The notes beneath the pieces are model-generated. The model did not search any database. It worked only from the letters and a program-made list of their open reading frames with translations, and was not told where the DNA came from. 64,000 nt of DNA from Nematostella vectensis. Taxonomy: Eukaryota > Cnidaria > Anthozoa > Actiniaria > Edwardsiidae. Location: assembly GCF_932526225.1 (NCBI RefSeq), contig NC_064040.1, positions 2,951,894-3,015,893 on the forward strand. The letters run 5' to 3'. A program made the translations under genes and the position numbers. This document shows, piece by piece, positions 12,601 through 25,129 of the stretch (the stretch's first letter is position 1; the number at the start of each line of letters is the position of its first letter).

Positions 12601-15600
12601 CGCGGAAAACTTAAAAAGACCACGAACGTAGACAACTCTCTGTTTCGGACTTTCTTCCTCGCTTAGCCTTCTTCGAAGAAAGCCAAGGATTCTTACTTGG
12701 CATAGTTTACAACTATTCAAAATTTAAAGTAAACGCCTATAAAGTTGATATAAATATGGATAAATCTTGGATAAAACGTCGATAATGATACTGACGCGCT
12801 TGTATGCAAATTAGAGGGAAAAGCAGTAAAACTAAGTTCCCCGGATGTTGATCGCGGGACTTTGAGCTAAGTAAACATGATTATGGGATTATTGACGCCT
12901 TCGAGAATAACGCAACACTCGTTCGAATTCGGTTTTTCTTGAATATCTGGCGGAGTATTTAAGGTTTTGGTGTTTTTTTTGGCTAACATCTAGAGTGTGC
13001 CTATTGTCATCGAATGGCCTAATAAAAAAATTTTCACCCAAATGAAGCCATTTGGGTCTACGGTACCGTTAAGCGTTAGCCCTCAACCTTAGGTTGATTT
13101 ATTTCAATGATTCTACCATGCCTACGCAGACCATCTAGTTATTCTAGTCATACCTATCGTCTGGTTCATTCAGTCAACAACATCAAGTCTCTAACCTGTA
13201 GCACTGATGGAGAGGTCGGTCTGGGTGTGCCTCTGCGATGTGTGAGCACTGGTGAAGCATCAACTCGTTCAAACTTTTCAGCTTCTTACTGCACTTGTCG
13301 CATGAGTACAGCCTTTCACTGCGCTCGAAGAGCACTTGGTAGTCTTGACATTGCTTGAGGTGCATCACAAGATTTTTACGCCAGAAATACGACCTCCCAC
13401 AGTGTATGCAAGCATGCCTGTGGTCATTCTTGCCTTGTTCAACCTGATTAACTGAAGCACTATCAGAAGCATTAGCCTCAATCGCATCTAGGTCGCGTTC
13501 CTCGTTGATATACCCTTTCTTTCTCTTGCAAACACTAAGGTGCCCGAAGAGACTCCGCTTTGTCCCAAATCTCTTATCACAGTCTTTACAACGGTTGCCT
13601 TTTGGTCCAACTTTCTTGCTATTAGTAGTCGAGTGAGCGTTCATCATATGTACAGCAAGGTTGTCTTTACGCGAGTAGTCCCGGTCGCATACAGGACACC
13701 AGAAGGGCGCCTGCGAATCGTGCGCTGTTATGACGTGCTTTTTAAGGCTCGACATTGCAAAGAAAACCTTCTTACAGTGCTTACAAACTAATCGCCGATC
13801 TTTGTGCGTGAGTTGATGCTCTCTTAGTTCCTCCAACAGTGCGAATCGTTTATGGCATTTTTCACAACGGTGGACTAGAGGAAGAGATGTTATTATAGGC
13901 TTCTGCTTCATGGATGGCTTGCTAGGCGCCTTCACGTCCCCATTGGTCTCGTCTACGGCAGAAGATGCCCGAGTTTTACCCATAACATCTTGTTTCTGCT
14001 CCGCTGCGACAGATGACCCATCAGGCATGGCTTGGGAAAGGGTAGCTCCCTCGGCCACTTGCTTTAAGGTCTCCGCTTCTTCAGCTTCCAACATGGCCTT
14101 TCTGGCTCCTGAGTGAAAGAAGAGGTGTCTCTCTAGGATGCTTGCTGACGTGAACGACTTAGTGCAATGTGAACACCCATACAGCTTGACCTTATCAGGT
14201 ACCCGGTACTTGTATGTGAACGTATGCAGATTTTGTTCTGAATATGAAGCACAAGCAGAAGCATCTTGAACAGACTGCACTTGACTTAGAACTTCTTGTG
14301 GATGCTGCGAATCGTTGCAATGCAGATCTTGTTTAGAATTGCTAAGCATACAAGCAGGCGATTCTTGGGCCACTACAGTATGTGCTTGACTTGGTAATTC
14401 TTGTGACAGGATGGGCTCCATCTCACAGTTTGTCTCCTTTGTGACCGTCGCAATAGTTACTTCTCTTTCACGTGCATACTTCAAAGACCTCTCGATTTTG
14501 CTATCTGAAAATGGAGCAGGGAATTGATCGAGCAAGGTGCCAGACGGACAGGGCATATCTGCGTCTGAATCAAGCTCAGAGTACTTTCTTTTCCTAGATG
14601 ACTCTTTGACACATTGGGTAAGACTGTAGTCCGTCTTCAGAATGCTTGAAGCTGAATCAAATATCTGAGTAGAAGGTGGAACAACGTTTGGGTAAGGTGA
14701 TTTCCCACCAGTTTCTAGCATGGCGTCTAAGCTCTTTGTTTCAAGAGACCATCTATTATGACCATTCTTCAGTAGAGAGCAGTCGCTATGTGCTCTTTTG
14801 CAGATTCCATTGAATAGTCCACTGGTCTGTGTTGAGTTACAATTCAAACCCTTAAAATTATCGGTAACTTTTAAACCGTCTGTCCATAAAGAGCGGACGT
14901 GTTCCTCCTTAGAATTTTCATTAAGTGGCCAATCAGTCTGTGTTGAGACATTATTAAAAACCTTCAAGCTCTCTGAACTATTGCCCAGTTGCTTTTTCTT
15001 CAAGTCTTCCTGGGCGTTGTGGCAATCTTTAAGCCACTCAAGAACTTGGCCAGCTAATAGATCAGACGTCTCAGTGCCAACGGTACGTGTGCCTTTACTA
15101 GATGCGATCAGGTCAGCTGCTTGACCTGAAGCCTGTGTACACACAGCGTACAACTCTTTGCAGGGTGCGGTCCCTTGACTTTCCTCCACTGGGTCGCTCT
15201 TCCCACACACAGCCTTGCATGCCTTGGCGAATACGTCCTCCTTGATTATGTTAGTGGAGGATAGATGGTCATTATCGCGGATTCCTTGGTCTGCTTTCTG
15301 TAATAAAAATTTCAACAGGCATATCAAAACCTTTCGCACAATAGTATCCTGTTCTTTCTCAAAATAATTGTATGTAGCCAATGGCTGGCAAAAAACTTTT
15401 ATGAACTTTAAGCTCTAATATCTGCACTAACTTTAAAGTCCATCCCAAATAAAACTAAGTAGATACTGTAACATTGGTTCTAAAAAGAACTGTCACTTTT
15501 TGCAGACAACTTGGTAAGACTCTCCTATATATGCTACGATATAAAAAGAACTGTCACCTTTTGCAGACAACTTGGTAAGACTCTCCTATATATGCTACGA

Positions 15601-15711
15601 TACGAAACTTACAGTGTATTGGTCAGCCAGTCTATGTTCTCCAGTTTCTTTATTGTAGTAAAATAAAATCTCTCCAGATCTGCACTGGTATGCAAACCAT
15701 GGATTTGTCAT
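9555..15711 (-). CDS. Large C2H2 zinc-finger protein, about 22 fingers
   Basis: Coding exons on the minus strand: 15711-15613 (ATG at 15711; exon acceptor at 15718), 15384-13196 and 11712-9555, totalling about 1,481 aa. The last join is strong: exon 2 ends HQCYR with donor AG|GTTAG, and exon 3 resumes CQRVF after CTTACAG, so one finger (HQCYRCQRVF...H...C) is rebuilt in frame. The first 33 residues (PWFAY...YYNKETGE) resemble a degenerate WW motif. Exon 2 is mostly low complexity with seven fingers near its end. Exon 3 carries about fifteen, including eight near-identical ones (NSSSLA[RK]H.AWH) with long irregular linkers instead of TGEKP, then a 9-residue tandem repeat, then two final fingers. 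A nuclear nucleic-acid-binding role is likely; the target is unknown and no specific ortholog was recognised. Confidence 0.85.
9740..9990 (-). repeat. 27-bp coding minisatellite in the zinc-finger gene
   Basis: About nine 27-bp units encode in-frame 9-residue repeats of the type ITEPSVAPT / ITEQSVNPA between fingers 20 and 21. The unit length being a multiple of three keeps the protein open, so copy number may vary between alleles without breaking the gene. Confidence 0.9.
11865..13072. mobile_element. TTAA-flanked non-autonomous transposon in the zinc-finger intron
   Basis: TTAA at 11865-11868 and 13069-13072 bounds inverted repeats sharing the 14-mer TACCGTAGACCCAA (about 15 of 17 matching). 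The 1.2-kb interior has no recognisable transposase frame. It occupies most of the intron between 13195 and 11713. The GG-type terminus resembles the element at 9149-9420 in kind but not in sequence. Confidence 0.65.
15484..15605. repeat. 63-bp tandem duplication in zinc-finger intron 1
   Basis: Two nearly identical copies of AAAAAGAACTGTCAC...GCTACGATA lie just downstream of the first coding exon's donor on the minus strand (15612). Confidence 0.85.
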
Positions 15712-15837
15712 TTTAAGCCTGAAATCAGAAAAAAAAATCAATGATGAACAGAAAAAGGAAAGAAATTATTTAAAATACACTATTTGCTTGACTTCGCAGG
15801 TCACTCCAATATACGCAAACACAGGATTGACTGAGGG

Positions 15838-15965
15838 CAGTGCGCGGTCAGAGGTATCATATGGAAAATGCATGGTATTTGAAGATTCCTTAATAAGAAA
15901 TGACCCGATTTTTGGCCACCAAGTAGGGTGCACACGCTCCGTGCGCACACCTTGGTGTACAGCCC
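15838..15965. repeat. Dispersed repeat copy, family also at 33.9 kb
   Basis: The segment ATCATATGGAAAATGCATGG...AATAAGAAATGACCC...GTGTAC is recognisably homologous to 33926-34050 in the same order and orientation. Such short dispersed copies are typical of MITE or SINE families. No TIRs or target duplications could be fixed. Confidence 0.6.
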
Positions 15966-18108
15966 TGCTTAATGCTCTAAATAAGCACCTGAATATGAGG
16001 GTAAATATGAATAAGCACGTCCCCTAAATACGTTTTTTCAACATTTACATCATCAGCTTAGGCTTTTATTTCCTATCTGCACTTTAAAAATGCTCAAACA
16101 AACATGCATATAGTCTGGTCATGGGCTAGGTAGCATCTATAAATGTAACAGATTTATCTAGGAGGCAAATACTAAACAAAACTCTTTTCGTGACCATACC
16201 CAGGGAGGATCCAGGGATTCTCAGACATCCTATTCCAAGTTTTAAGCCAATATACTGTACAGTGTGGATAGCAAGAGGCAGAAATAATGAAAATGAATGC
16301 ATGAAAACCACTGTTGCCTGGCACATTTAATTTTAATATCGCTTACCATGCGTTTATAGTTTTAGCAAGCTTGTTTTTCTTGGTCACATATTTATACACT
16401 GCATGAAGATAGAATACACCAATTCCAGTTTTTTGTGATTGTATTCATTCTTCTGGTTCACGAGCACGACTATTTGGGCTTTTTGTATTTATTCTGCATC
16501 AAGATAGGATATTGAATTTTAAGGGGGATCAAACTGAAGTTTTTGAAAGTTATTTTGAAGGTCTACAATACATTTGCTATGAATCATTGCACTGAGGGCA
16601 ATACATGGTTAAATTGTTGACCAGATGGCTCGGAAAATGGCACTTTTGAGTGGATAGAAATTATTGCCAGATATTCCAAACAAGGAGTTGAATATCTAGT
16701 AATTGAAAATATCAGCCATCAAAACAGTCCAGTATCACTCTACTTGGCACAGTACAGATGTGCTGCTCTGAAAAAGAAGGACTCTACAAAAGTGAAAGCA
16801 CTTACATTAGCCCTAGTCAGTCACGCCTTTGTTGTTGTTTTCATTCAACATTTGAAGACAAATCATACTGTATGTAGAGTAATTTTGAAAAACCATATAA
16901 AAACAATTCTCCCAAAATCAGCAAATGGAAATGGATGCTTTCTCCTACTCGACATTTTGCTAGAATGATAAAGTTAAAGCTGACAGAGACACATAAGGTT
17001 TCAGTGTGCTTAAACACAATAAGGTAACAAGGTCCTTTAAGCCTGTGCGATGTAGTGAGACATTTAGGGAAGAGGAAAAAACTGATATATTGTACAGTAT
17101 ATGCATCACATTGGATAACATACATCATATGTCATTGGAAAGCTTGAAACATGGAGATAAGATAATCCTGTTTATTTCAAAGTTTGCTAAAATGGTTTAT
17201 GATGAGATTGTCCTGTTGGGCAGTTCTTTGTTACGGATGTTACATTCAGAATGCAATTTTTGTGATTTGTCCCCTTGTGATTTAAAAATATATAAGTTTA
17301 AGCCAAATCTTTGGTGGTAAAACAAAAGTTGGTTATGAGATAAAGCTTCAGTTAAATTGCTGAGAAATTAGGCCTTCAGACTAAATTGTTATTTGTGTGA
17401 AAATATGGTGTTACTGACGTTATCAAGCTAATCATTAATTATCTTAAAATAACATTTCAGTCTACCTAAAAACAAAAAAGAATCATTCTTCAACTAGTTA
17501 TCTCAACGATATGTAATTCATGAACTGGCACTAGGAGGAGGCAAAGTGAACATTCTAACCTAATATTGAAGGAAGAATTGCCTGGGGATTTTTTTAAACA
17601 TATGAATTGAACATTCTGAATGAGGTCTTACAGTAAGGTAAAAAATACTCTTTAAAATAATTTAAAAAAATTCTTTATCTGCAACATTACAAGGGCATGT
17701 TCTCAACGACTGAAAAATTTACTGAATTGAGGCTCCTCTTGACCCCCAATTTAATTCCATGTATGTATGGAAGTAAAATGGTGATCTAGAGGAGCTAAAA
17801 TCTTAGACTAGGGAACTAAATTTAGAGAAAATTAAAAGAAAGAGTCAATACCGTGTTCACTCTTCAAATCTCCAATGTTAATGGAAGCAAGACAATCTGG
17901 ATAAAATTCTTAAAAAGAATGATAAAGAAGATAATGATAAAGAAAACGCTACATTGTCTTCCATCTTTTGTGAGAAGGTATCACAGAATACAGGAACATC
18001 CATGTATGAATATGACATCAGTGATGAAATAACCAGCACTCAATCCAATCTATCAAGCAAAAACATCTATCACCATGCAGTCGTTCTTACGGAAACGAAA
18101 ACTGAAGA
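15966..18108. other. Non-coding stretch, probably 5' intron of the zinc-finger gene
   Basis: AT-rich sequence without a recognisable exon or RNA gene. If the first exon near 21.9 kb is real, this is part of a roughly 6-kb 5' UTR intron. Confidence 0.4.
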
Positions 18109-19114
18109 TTAACACATTGACCCCTCAACCGGCCTGTACCGGCTTTGGGAAGTACCCACAACCCAAAAAATTCATAAATTCAAAATAAACACAACAAGAT
18201 GAAGATACTCAGGCATCAGTCTAAGGGATAAATGGTCTTGCAGATATGCATCCAACCAAGGTGTTGGCATCTACTCTTAAGCCAAATAATAGCACAGGTT
18301 ATTTGACAAATCTCAAATCAAACAAGGAGAGAAAAGCAGAATCACCCCTCTCAATAAAACACTCAAAATACCACACAAGGAAGAGAGATCAGCAAACACA
18401 GCTCAAGACACAAATAGATACCTTTATTCTGATCCTCCAGGTACATTTCCTTGGCCTAAAAACACAATGTCCAATCCTTGAAGGATTGTACAACCACGAA
18501 AATATCTTTACGTATTGCAAAGCATTCTGGTCGATCCAGGGGAAAATTCACGAGGGGAGGGCCAGTCAACACTCCTCTCCCCAAAGTCAGATGGTTTTTT
18601 ATAAGTCTTTTCACCCCGAAGCCAAACGAATCAATTCCAGGTCATACAGACCCAGAATAGCAGTGTAAACAATTTTGGAATCAATTTGGTTTAAAAAAAG
18701 ACAGCATTTAGGAGAGCTGTGGTGATTCATTAGAAAATTATTTTCTCATCCGGGCAAAGCCAAACAAGAAAAAATCATCATGAATCCACCTTTGCTTGCA
18801 AATATCCATAAGCAAAGCACTCAATTATGCCCCAAAAGACTTCATGATGTCCTGAGACACTCTCCTTATATGCTCATAGCTGTATTTTTGATGAAAAATA
18901 CAAGCAACCATCAACTTGTGCTGGCTTCAGCACAACGACGAGGGATTAAAAGTGGGGACCGCAAAGCACTGTTGGAAAGCTTGGATACCGCTGACTAGGT
19001 GCAGCTGTGTTTGACTTTAACGGGCTGTATAAAACACAGAATAGGGGGGAGGTATCTGTTTTCAGTCTGTTTTTGTAAATTCAGCTCCAAAAAAGCCAGG
19101 AGTCAATGGGTTAA
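18109..19114. mobile_element. piggyBac-like non-autonomous element, about 1 kb
   Basis: TTAA at 18109-18112 and 19111-19114 flanks inverted termini: left CACATTGACCCCT, right (reverse complement) CCCATTGACTCCT, 11 of 13 matching. CCC-type ends directly inside TTAA are characteristic of piggyBac. The interior holds a 140-codon open frame (18246-18668) with no visible transposase features, so I do not call it a gene. Confidence 0.65.
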
Positions 19115-19779
19115 TCAACCACGCCTAGATTTTAATCAAAATAACTAGACCTTTTTAGACTTGTGCTGTGACATACACCAGTGGATTGGATCACATATAT
19201 GCCATTTCTAGCAAGTGAATATCTTTAACCTAGAAAATAGAATTTTTTTTACTTGGACATGACTGGATTCATTGATAGGGATGATATGCATAGCTTTTTT
19301 AGAAAAAAATGCCCAAGAAAACATCAGATTCAGGCAAGGTTTTGTGATAAGATTACTTTGACGGTGAATATACAGGAAAAGTACCAAAAGTGGGTTGACA
19401 CTGCTGCTTTGAATTTATAAAGGCAAATATTTTTTATAGAATTTGGGCTCCCTGTGGTTTCCCCAATGGTTTTAACATAACAATTATCTGTTAGAATATC
19501 AGCCATAACTTAAAGGAGACTTGTTTGTCTACCAAGCAGAATTTGCCTACACTGTTGTATGCACCTAAGCTTGCGAAAAAGGTATTGTTCTCAGGCAGTG
19601 AGGCAAGCATGATTTTTAGGGTGTGTTGGTTAACAAAACTCTATTATCCTAATATTATCTAAAACCATGGCCAAAGAACTTGTCTTGTCACCTATTTCAC
19701 TGGGAACAAGAAGGCCGCCTTAACCCAAAAAGACAACACATGGGCTGTAGAGATAGCATCTAGAAATAATCATTCTTCA

Positions 19780-20185
19780 ATTAGATAACACTAGTAGCCC
19801 ATGACTATGAAGAGTGAAGACAGTGTCTGGAAATTATACGTACAAGACTCTGTCATCAATGAGGTAACACTAGTAATACATGACTATGAAGAGTGAAGAC
19901 AGTGTCTGGAAATTATACATACAAGACTCTGTCTCCAATGAGGTAACACTAGTTCCACATGACTATGAAGAGTGAAGACAGTGTCTGGAAATTATACATA
20001 CAAGACTCTGTCTCCAATGAGGTAACACTAGTAATACATGACTATGAAGAGTGAAGACAGTGTCTGGAAATTATACATACAAGACTCTGTCTCCAATGAG
20101 GTAACACTAGTAATACATGACTATGAAGAGTGAAGACAGTGTCTGGAAATTATACATACAAGACTCTGTCATCAATGAGGTACAG
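19780..20185. repeat. 79-bp tandem repeat, about five copies
   Basis: The phrase CATGACTATGAAGAGTGAAG recurs every 79 bp from 19801 onward with very few differences, each time followed by ACAGTGTCTGGAAATTATAC and a GAGGTAACACTAGT segment. Confidence 0.93.
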
Positions 20186-20199
20186 TAACAGTAGAAGCG

Positions 20200-21863
20200 A
20201 ATGAAGATGTGATATGATAGATTGTGTGGAAGGCTACATAAGTAAACATGGTCCATAATGATAATAGTTCCATTAACCTCAAAGCATCTGTTAATCACCA
20301 CACACCTGGATTTTTGGTGCAGTCAATGACTAAAAATCTACTGTATCATCAAAAGTTTTCTGAAAAGGGGGCAGAGAGCATCAAAAGTTCTCCTATTTGA
20401 TGGCAGAGAGTGCCAAATAAAAATAGTTTAAAGGGGCAACCTTAAAAAAACATTCAGCATCTAAACTGCTGCAAGGGAAAAAAATCAAAGATCGAGTATT
20501 CCTTGCCCCCAAAACAAAAGTAGAGACTACTAGTAAGTAGAATAAGGGTAGTGGAAGTCAAGGGTAAAACACCAGACTCTTTGTACTTGGGGTGGTTTCT
20601 AAAAAGAGGCATAACTTCCACCAGGAATAGGAGCTTTTCTAGGCATAAATCCACTATTCTAAGCATGGCCAGTAAAGAGATGGCATGAATCCACTATTCT
20701 ATGTATGGATAACAAATCAAGAAAAAATAAATCTTCTTAAGGAACCACTCTCAGGTGGAAGGGAAATAATTTAACAATCCTGACAAAGAAGTGTTTGCAG
20801 ATTTTAAGTCTACCGGATTTGAACCTAGTATAAACAAGCCCCTAAGGGGTGGAGCGTTTGGCATTTGACAGAGGGGGGAGTGGCTTTTTTTTTTTTTTTT
20901 TTGCTCAACATTTTTTACCCGGACAGTTTTTCTGCTCAATTTTTCATCCCAAAGTATGTGGCTATTTTTGCCAGTCATTGCTTGCTTGAATCTCTTCTTT
21001 GGAATCAGACACTTCCCAGGTCAAATATCAAATGGTCCATCCCTAAGCTTTGAAAATACCTCCAATTAGAAAACTTGTGAGAAACACATAGCAGTAAACA
21101 AGGAAAATGATTCTCCAAACCCTTGACTACCAAGTTTGGAAAATGCTGAATAGTTATTTAGCTTATAGTCTTCTGAAGCAAAATTCATTATTTCATCTGG
21201 CATTGTTTGGATTCCAGTAATAGCTATACTAGGTTTAATGATTACAAGGAATATATAGTGTATTTAAACAGTCATGTAGATGTTTCCCTCAGCATAATAA
21301 GCCAGCCAAAATAATCGAAGCCAGTCTAAAAACTTACCATTCAAGCAACAAATTAAAAACACTGAACCTTCCACATCAAGCGCCTTAATATTTGCATAAT
21401 GATTTTACCATCATATGGGCACGCTGTTTAAAACCTTCATGATAAATCAAAGCCGTCCTTTTTTAATAAATCTAAATGTATAGATTTCTTACCTCCTGTT
21501 AGCATCACAGAAGGTTTCATTCATCGTGAGAAATTACAAATTCTTTCGAGGTGCATAGAGCACTACTTACGAAGGAAAGAGAAATAGCCTAAAGATGAGC
21601 TAACAACATCTAGAGCACTCAATAACTAGAAATTAATTAAAGCACAGGCCACCATACGCATTGGAAATGATAAAGCTATGGATGCTCTAGAAAGCAACCT
21701 TGAAAAATTGTGAAAAATATACGATGCGCGCCTAGGAATGGAAGCTCACCAAATTACCTTCGAGGTCCAGTTTGGGTCACGTTGGCCACACTAGCACTTC
21801 TTAAAAAAAAAACTAACTTCATACAAGGAACAATGCATCAATTCTTCTATTCATAGTACTCAC
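20200..21863. other. Non-coding stretch
   Basis: No gene recognised on either strand. There is a poly-T run at 20886-20902 and some G-rich or C-rich repeat-like fragments. It is probably part of the long 5' intron of the zinc-finger gene. Confidence 0.4.
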
Positions 21864-21990
21864 TCGTTTAAGAAGAGTTGATAGTCGTGAAGAAGTGAGG
21901 GGAATGCGTAGTGTTCGTCAGGAAAATTCGAAGTTTGTCACGGAGAAGATAGACTCTTCACTGCAGCCATCTTGTGGGCACATCCTCAGA
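21864..21990 (-). promoter_or_regulatory. Candidate non-coding first exon of the zinc-finger gene
   Basis: On the minus strand CACAAGATGGCTGCAG (about 21978) matches the YY1-type start-site element, opening a 10-codon uORF. It is followed by a strong donor AACGA|GTGAGT (exon end 21864). The only acceptor with a suitable downstream start on this strand is at 15718, before the zinc-finger ATG. The link is inferred from position and splice signals. Confidence 0.4.
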
Positions 21991-21999
21991 AGGTGAGGA

Positions 22000-24569
22000 C
22001 TAGGTACTAGTGGTAGGGGTGAGGGCGCGCCGAGATCCGAAGCTCACCAGGTACATGTATAGCAGTGTGCCAACGTGTGGCGGATGAAAAAGAAAATCGA
22101 CTAAAATGATAAGAGTTCGATATGAAAGCTGCGCGTTATTTTATATGGTTTGAAAATTAGAAAAGGCATTATGCTCAAATCAGGGTAGAGCTACAAAGAT
22201 AAGTTGGGGAGAGGGAAAACTGTCAATCCTGTTACAATCATTGGCACACACAAGAGCTGGAGTCTATGCTAACAAAAGAATGTTATATTTCATAGTGTAT
22301 TTATTTTTTATGTTAGCATATTTGCTCCAATATGGCACTAGTTGATAGCATGGGGGCTTTTAACCTCTCTGGAATGGACTACCCTGGGACAATAAACTTA
22401 ATTTAATTTTAAATAAAGGTGTCTATGTCTATTGGCAAAGCTTGTGTGAAATTTGCTTCACAAAATAGTACCCTTATTTATGTACCTTGTCTGCATATTG
22501 TGTAATGATACATTGGCAAGCCAGTATTAAATAAAAAAATAAAGTTTTCTGTTTGGGAATCGAGATATGGTGTTGAAAAGCAAGGTTTCCTATTTCTATC
22601 AGTGCCAGGGAGATGCTAGTGAGGCAGGCTGTTCTATTCATGATGCCCTTGTGTACACTTGAAAAAAGGCAAAAAACTGTTCTCATTACATGGCAGTCCA
22701 TAAAATAATCAAATAGGAGGGGATTGGTTTAGGTTTTGATACTATACAGTATAGCATAAATAAACCCCATGAGGCTACACAGGGACATGCTAGCACGGGG
22801 CACATCTGCCCTCCCCCCTGAAATTTGACCCCCTGCAGGGGCGGGTCCAGGATTTCAAAATGGGGGGTGGATAATGACCAGGTAGACAGCTTATAACTGA
22901 TCTTGGTAGGTCACATAGATCTATCAATACTTCAGGCTGAATTGGATTTGTTGCATCAGCAAAGTCAAGGAGGCAAAGGCACATGGACAGTACCTCCGGC
23001 CCCCCAGATATTTTTTTCATTTTTTTCTTTTTATTTTTTTACTCAAAAAGAGAGATGGATATCCACCCAATCCACACACTCCTCCCATGAATCTGCCCCG
23101 CCCTGAACAAAATTTTCTAGCCGCAGTTGTTATATTATGGGCTAAGTAATACCAGCGAAAAGGTACATCAGAAACCATATAAAGAAGAGAATAGTTAGTA
23201 GATCCCTAGTTTTTAATAATATATATTCCTGATATTGCCCATCATGTAGCTTTAAGTTCACTTTTTTTCATATTTTGAGTTCACTTGATGTCTAATGCAA
23301 TTCGCAGAGTTTTTTGCTTCAAGTATTGAGTTTAATAATCAGCATATGTACTAGCTTGCAGAGCATGCCCAAGCATCACTGCAGGCTGTGAGGGCATGCC
23401 TACTGTCAAATGGTTCAAGTAGCATTAGTATGTAAAATCCCTTAAATTTTGAGAATGACTGAAATGCAGTTTCACATGAGACTACAAATAATTTAGGGAA
23501 ATAAACGTACGCAAGGTTGAACTAGTATGTTTACGCAGTGAGGCTGATGAAAGGCTAATGCTAGAAACATCAACAGAAATAATAAGATTTCAACCTTGTG
23601 TTGTATATTTCCCGTATCTCACCACTCTATGAATACCACATTATTTTTCAGTCCTGTCTTTAGTTTTTCTAGTCATACAACAGACTTTTCACATTTTGAC
23701 TCCAACTGGAATGTAACACATATTTACCAAAGTTACTACCATTTCTTGTAGAAACATTGACCTTTTTCAACATTGGAAAAATGAAAACGAAGTTGATCAT
23801 AGCATAATCATCTAAACAACTCAACACATGCTAAAAGTGTAAAGCCTATGATTTATTATTTAACAGTTATTTTTACAAATATAAAAATGGAAAAAGGTCT
23901 ACAATTATCACCTTCGTACCTTTTCTTACATGCTTGTCAAGAATATATTAATATTAAGATGAAAAAATAAATGACATTTTAGGGCGAAGCTAATTACAGT
24001 TAAGCAACATATGGCTTGAAGAAACCATAAGGAGTCCAATAAGTGTTCGGTATCCCGTGCAAAACTTTCATGAACCATGACTAATTAGGGATGAGGGGAA
24101 ACAATTTTCTGTCGAAAATGTGGCAACATGTGATAGTTCTGTGTATAATATCAGACTGCGACTAGTAAGGACTAACAATTCAGGCTCCGTTGCAAACGAC
24201 TTGTCAGCCATGTTGCATGTCTTCACCAAATAAGCAAACGCTTCGATGTTTACAGTGTAGTGGAACAATTTGCACTTCATTTGAAAAAGCTAACGCAGGT
24301 AGTAGATCATTCATTATAAGACATTGCTTGGCACAATTCTGAAGTCATGTTCATCTGATAAGAGAAGAAACAAGACCAGAGAAATCAAGGAATTCGGTCA
24401 ATTGCGTTTTACAGTAGATTTTTTCCTCCTTCAATCACTGTCCACATCTCGACGTTTTAAAACTCGTAAGCGGTGCACACATCAACGAAAATCACACAGG
24501 TCCATTCGGCAAAGACTGTAGCTACTTGATTTAGACTCTAGTCAACGGTGAAGAATAGTGAAAGAGTCT
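22000..24569. other. Intergenic stretch with repeat fragments
   Basis: No gene recognised. About 22790-23110 contains degenerate C-rich/G-rich interspersed-repeat sequence (GGGGCGGGTCCAGGATTTC type), similar in style to pieces elsewhere in the window. The remainder is AT-rich. Confidence 0.45.
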
Positions 24570-24779
24570 CTAGAATAACGTACAAGACGTCTTTTCGCGG
24601 AAGGGGTTATCGCCTGGAGGCAAGCCATGTACAAGGGGGTCTTCGGCACAGTGATTCTCGCAAAATTTCATAAGTTCAACTGAAGTTTGAGAGACTTTCA
24701 TGCGAGTCACTTTTAGTTCCCCTCTTAGTTGGTCAACGACGGCCCTTTGCGTAGATATTTGCGCTTGTTGTGTAGCCAT
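24570..24779 (-). CDS. Heterotrimeric G-protein gamma subunit
   Basis: A 69-residue protein read from ATG at 24779 to a stop at 24570-24572, within the normal 65-75 aa of the family. Gamma pairs with beta as an obligate dimer and anchors it at the membrane by C-terminal prenylation. Family hallmarks: an N-terminal helix with VVDQLRGELK, then MKVSQTSVELMKFCENH, the loop EDPLVHG, NPFREK and a terminal CaaX box CTLF (a terminal Phe favours geranylgeranylation). The coding region is a single exon, whereas many gamma genes have a mid-coding intron. AAGATGGC at the start codon resembles the YY1-type element. Which vertebrate gamma subtype it matches is not resolved. Confidence 0.92.
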   Translation of the reverse strand: MATQQAQISTQRAVVDQLRGELKVTRMKVSQTSVELMKFCENHCAEDPLVHGLPPGDNPFREKTSCTLF

Positions 24780-24862
24780 CTTAGAAGATTTGATTTGCAA
24801 CAACAGTTCTCTTTGCGAAGGTTTCTTTCTTGAATCGAATCGAGGCGTTGTCCGGCAACCGC

Positions 24863-24985
24863 GGAGGGCCTGGCACGAATTTGGAATGACGGCCAATCAA
24901 AGTCAAGTAACACAAAGGCCTGGAGGGCCTGGCACGAATTTGTATAATGGCCAAAAACAAAAGTAACACAAGGGCGGTAGGAACA
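24863..24985. repeat. 59-bp tandem duplication in the G-gamma promoter
   Basis: GGAGGGCCTGGCACGAATTTG occurs at 24863 and 24922, with similar flanks ending in AAGTAACACAA. A CCAAT box (GGCCAATCAAA) lies in the copy nearer the gene; in the other copy it has become GGCCAAAAACAAA. Confidence 0.75.
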
Positions 24986-25129
24986 GAGTTTTATAATTAT
25001 CAGGCTGCAAGGGCCATGCCCTCTTGGGAAAAAAATACATTCTCGAACTCCCAAAAATGAGGTATTAAATTTTGCAGAGGACAGAGGGTTGTGTTTACAT
25101 CCATTAGTACCTGAAACACGTTACTAGAT

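Noticed and set aside
18246-18668. 140-codon open frame as a gene
   Set aside because: It lies inside a TTAA-flanked element, has no recognisable domain and no supporting splice or promoter signals.
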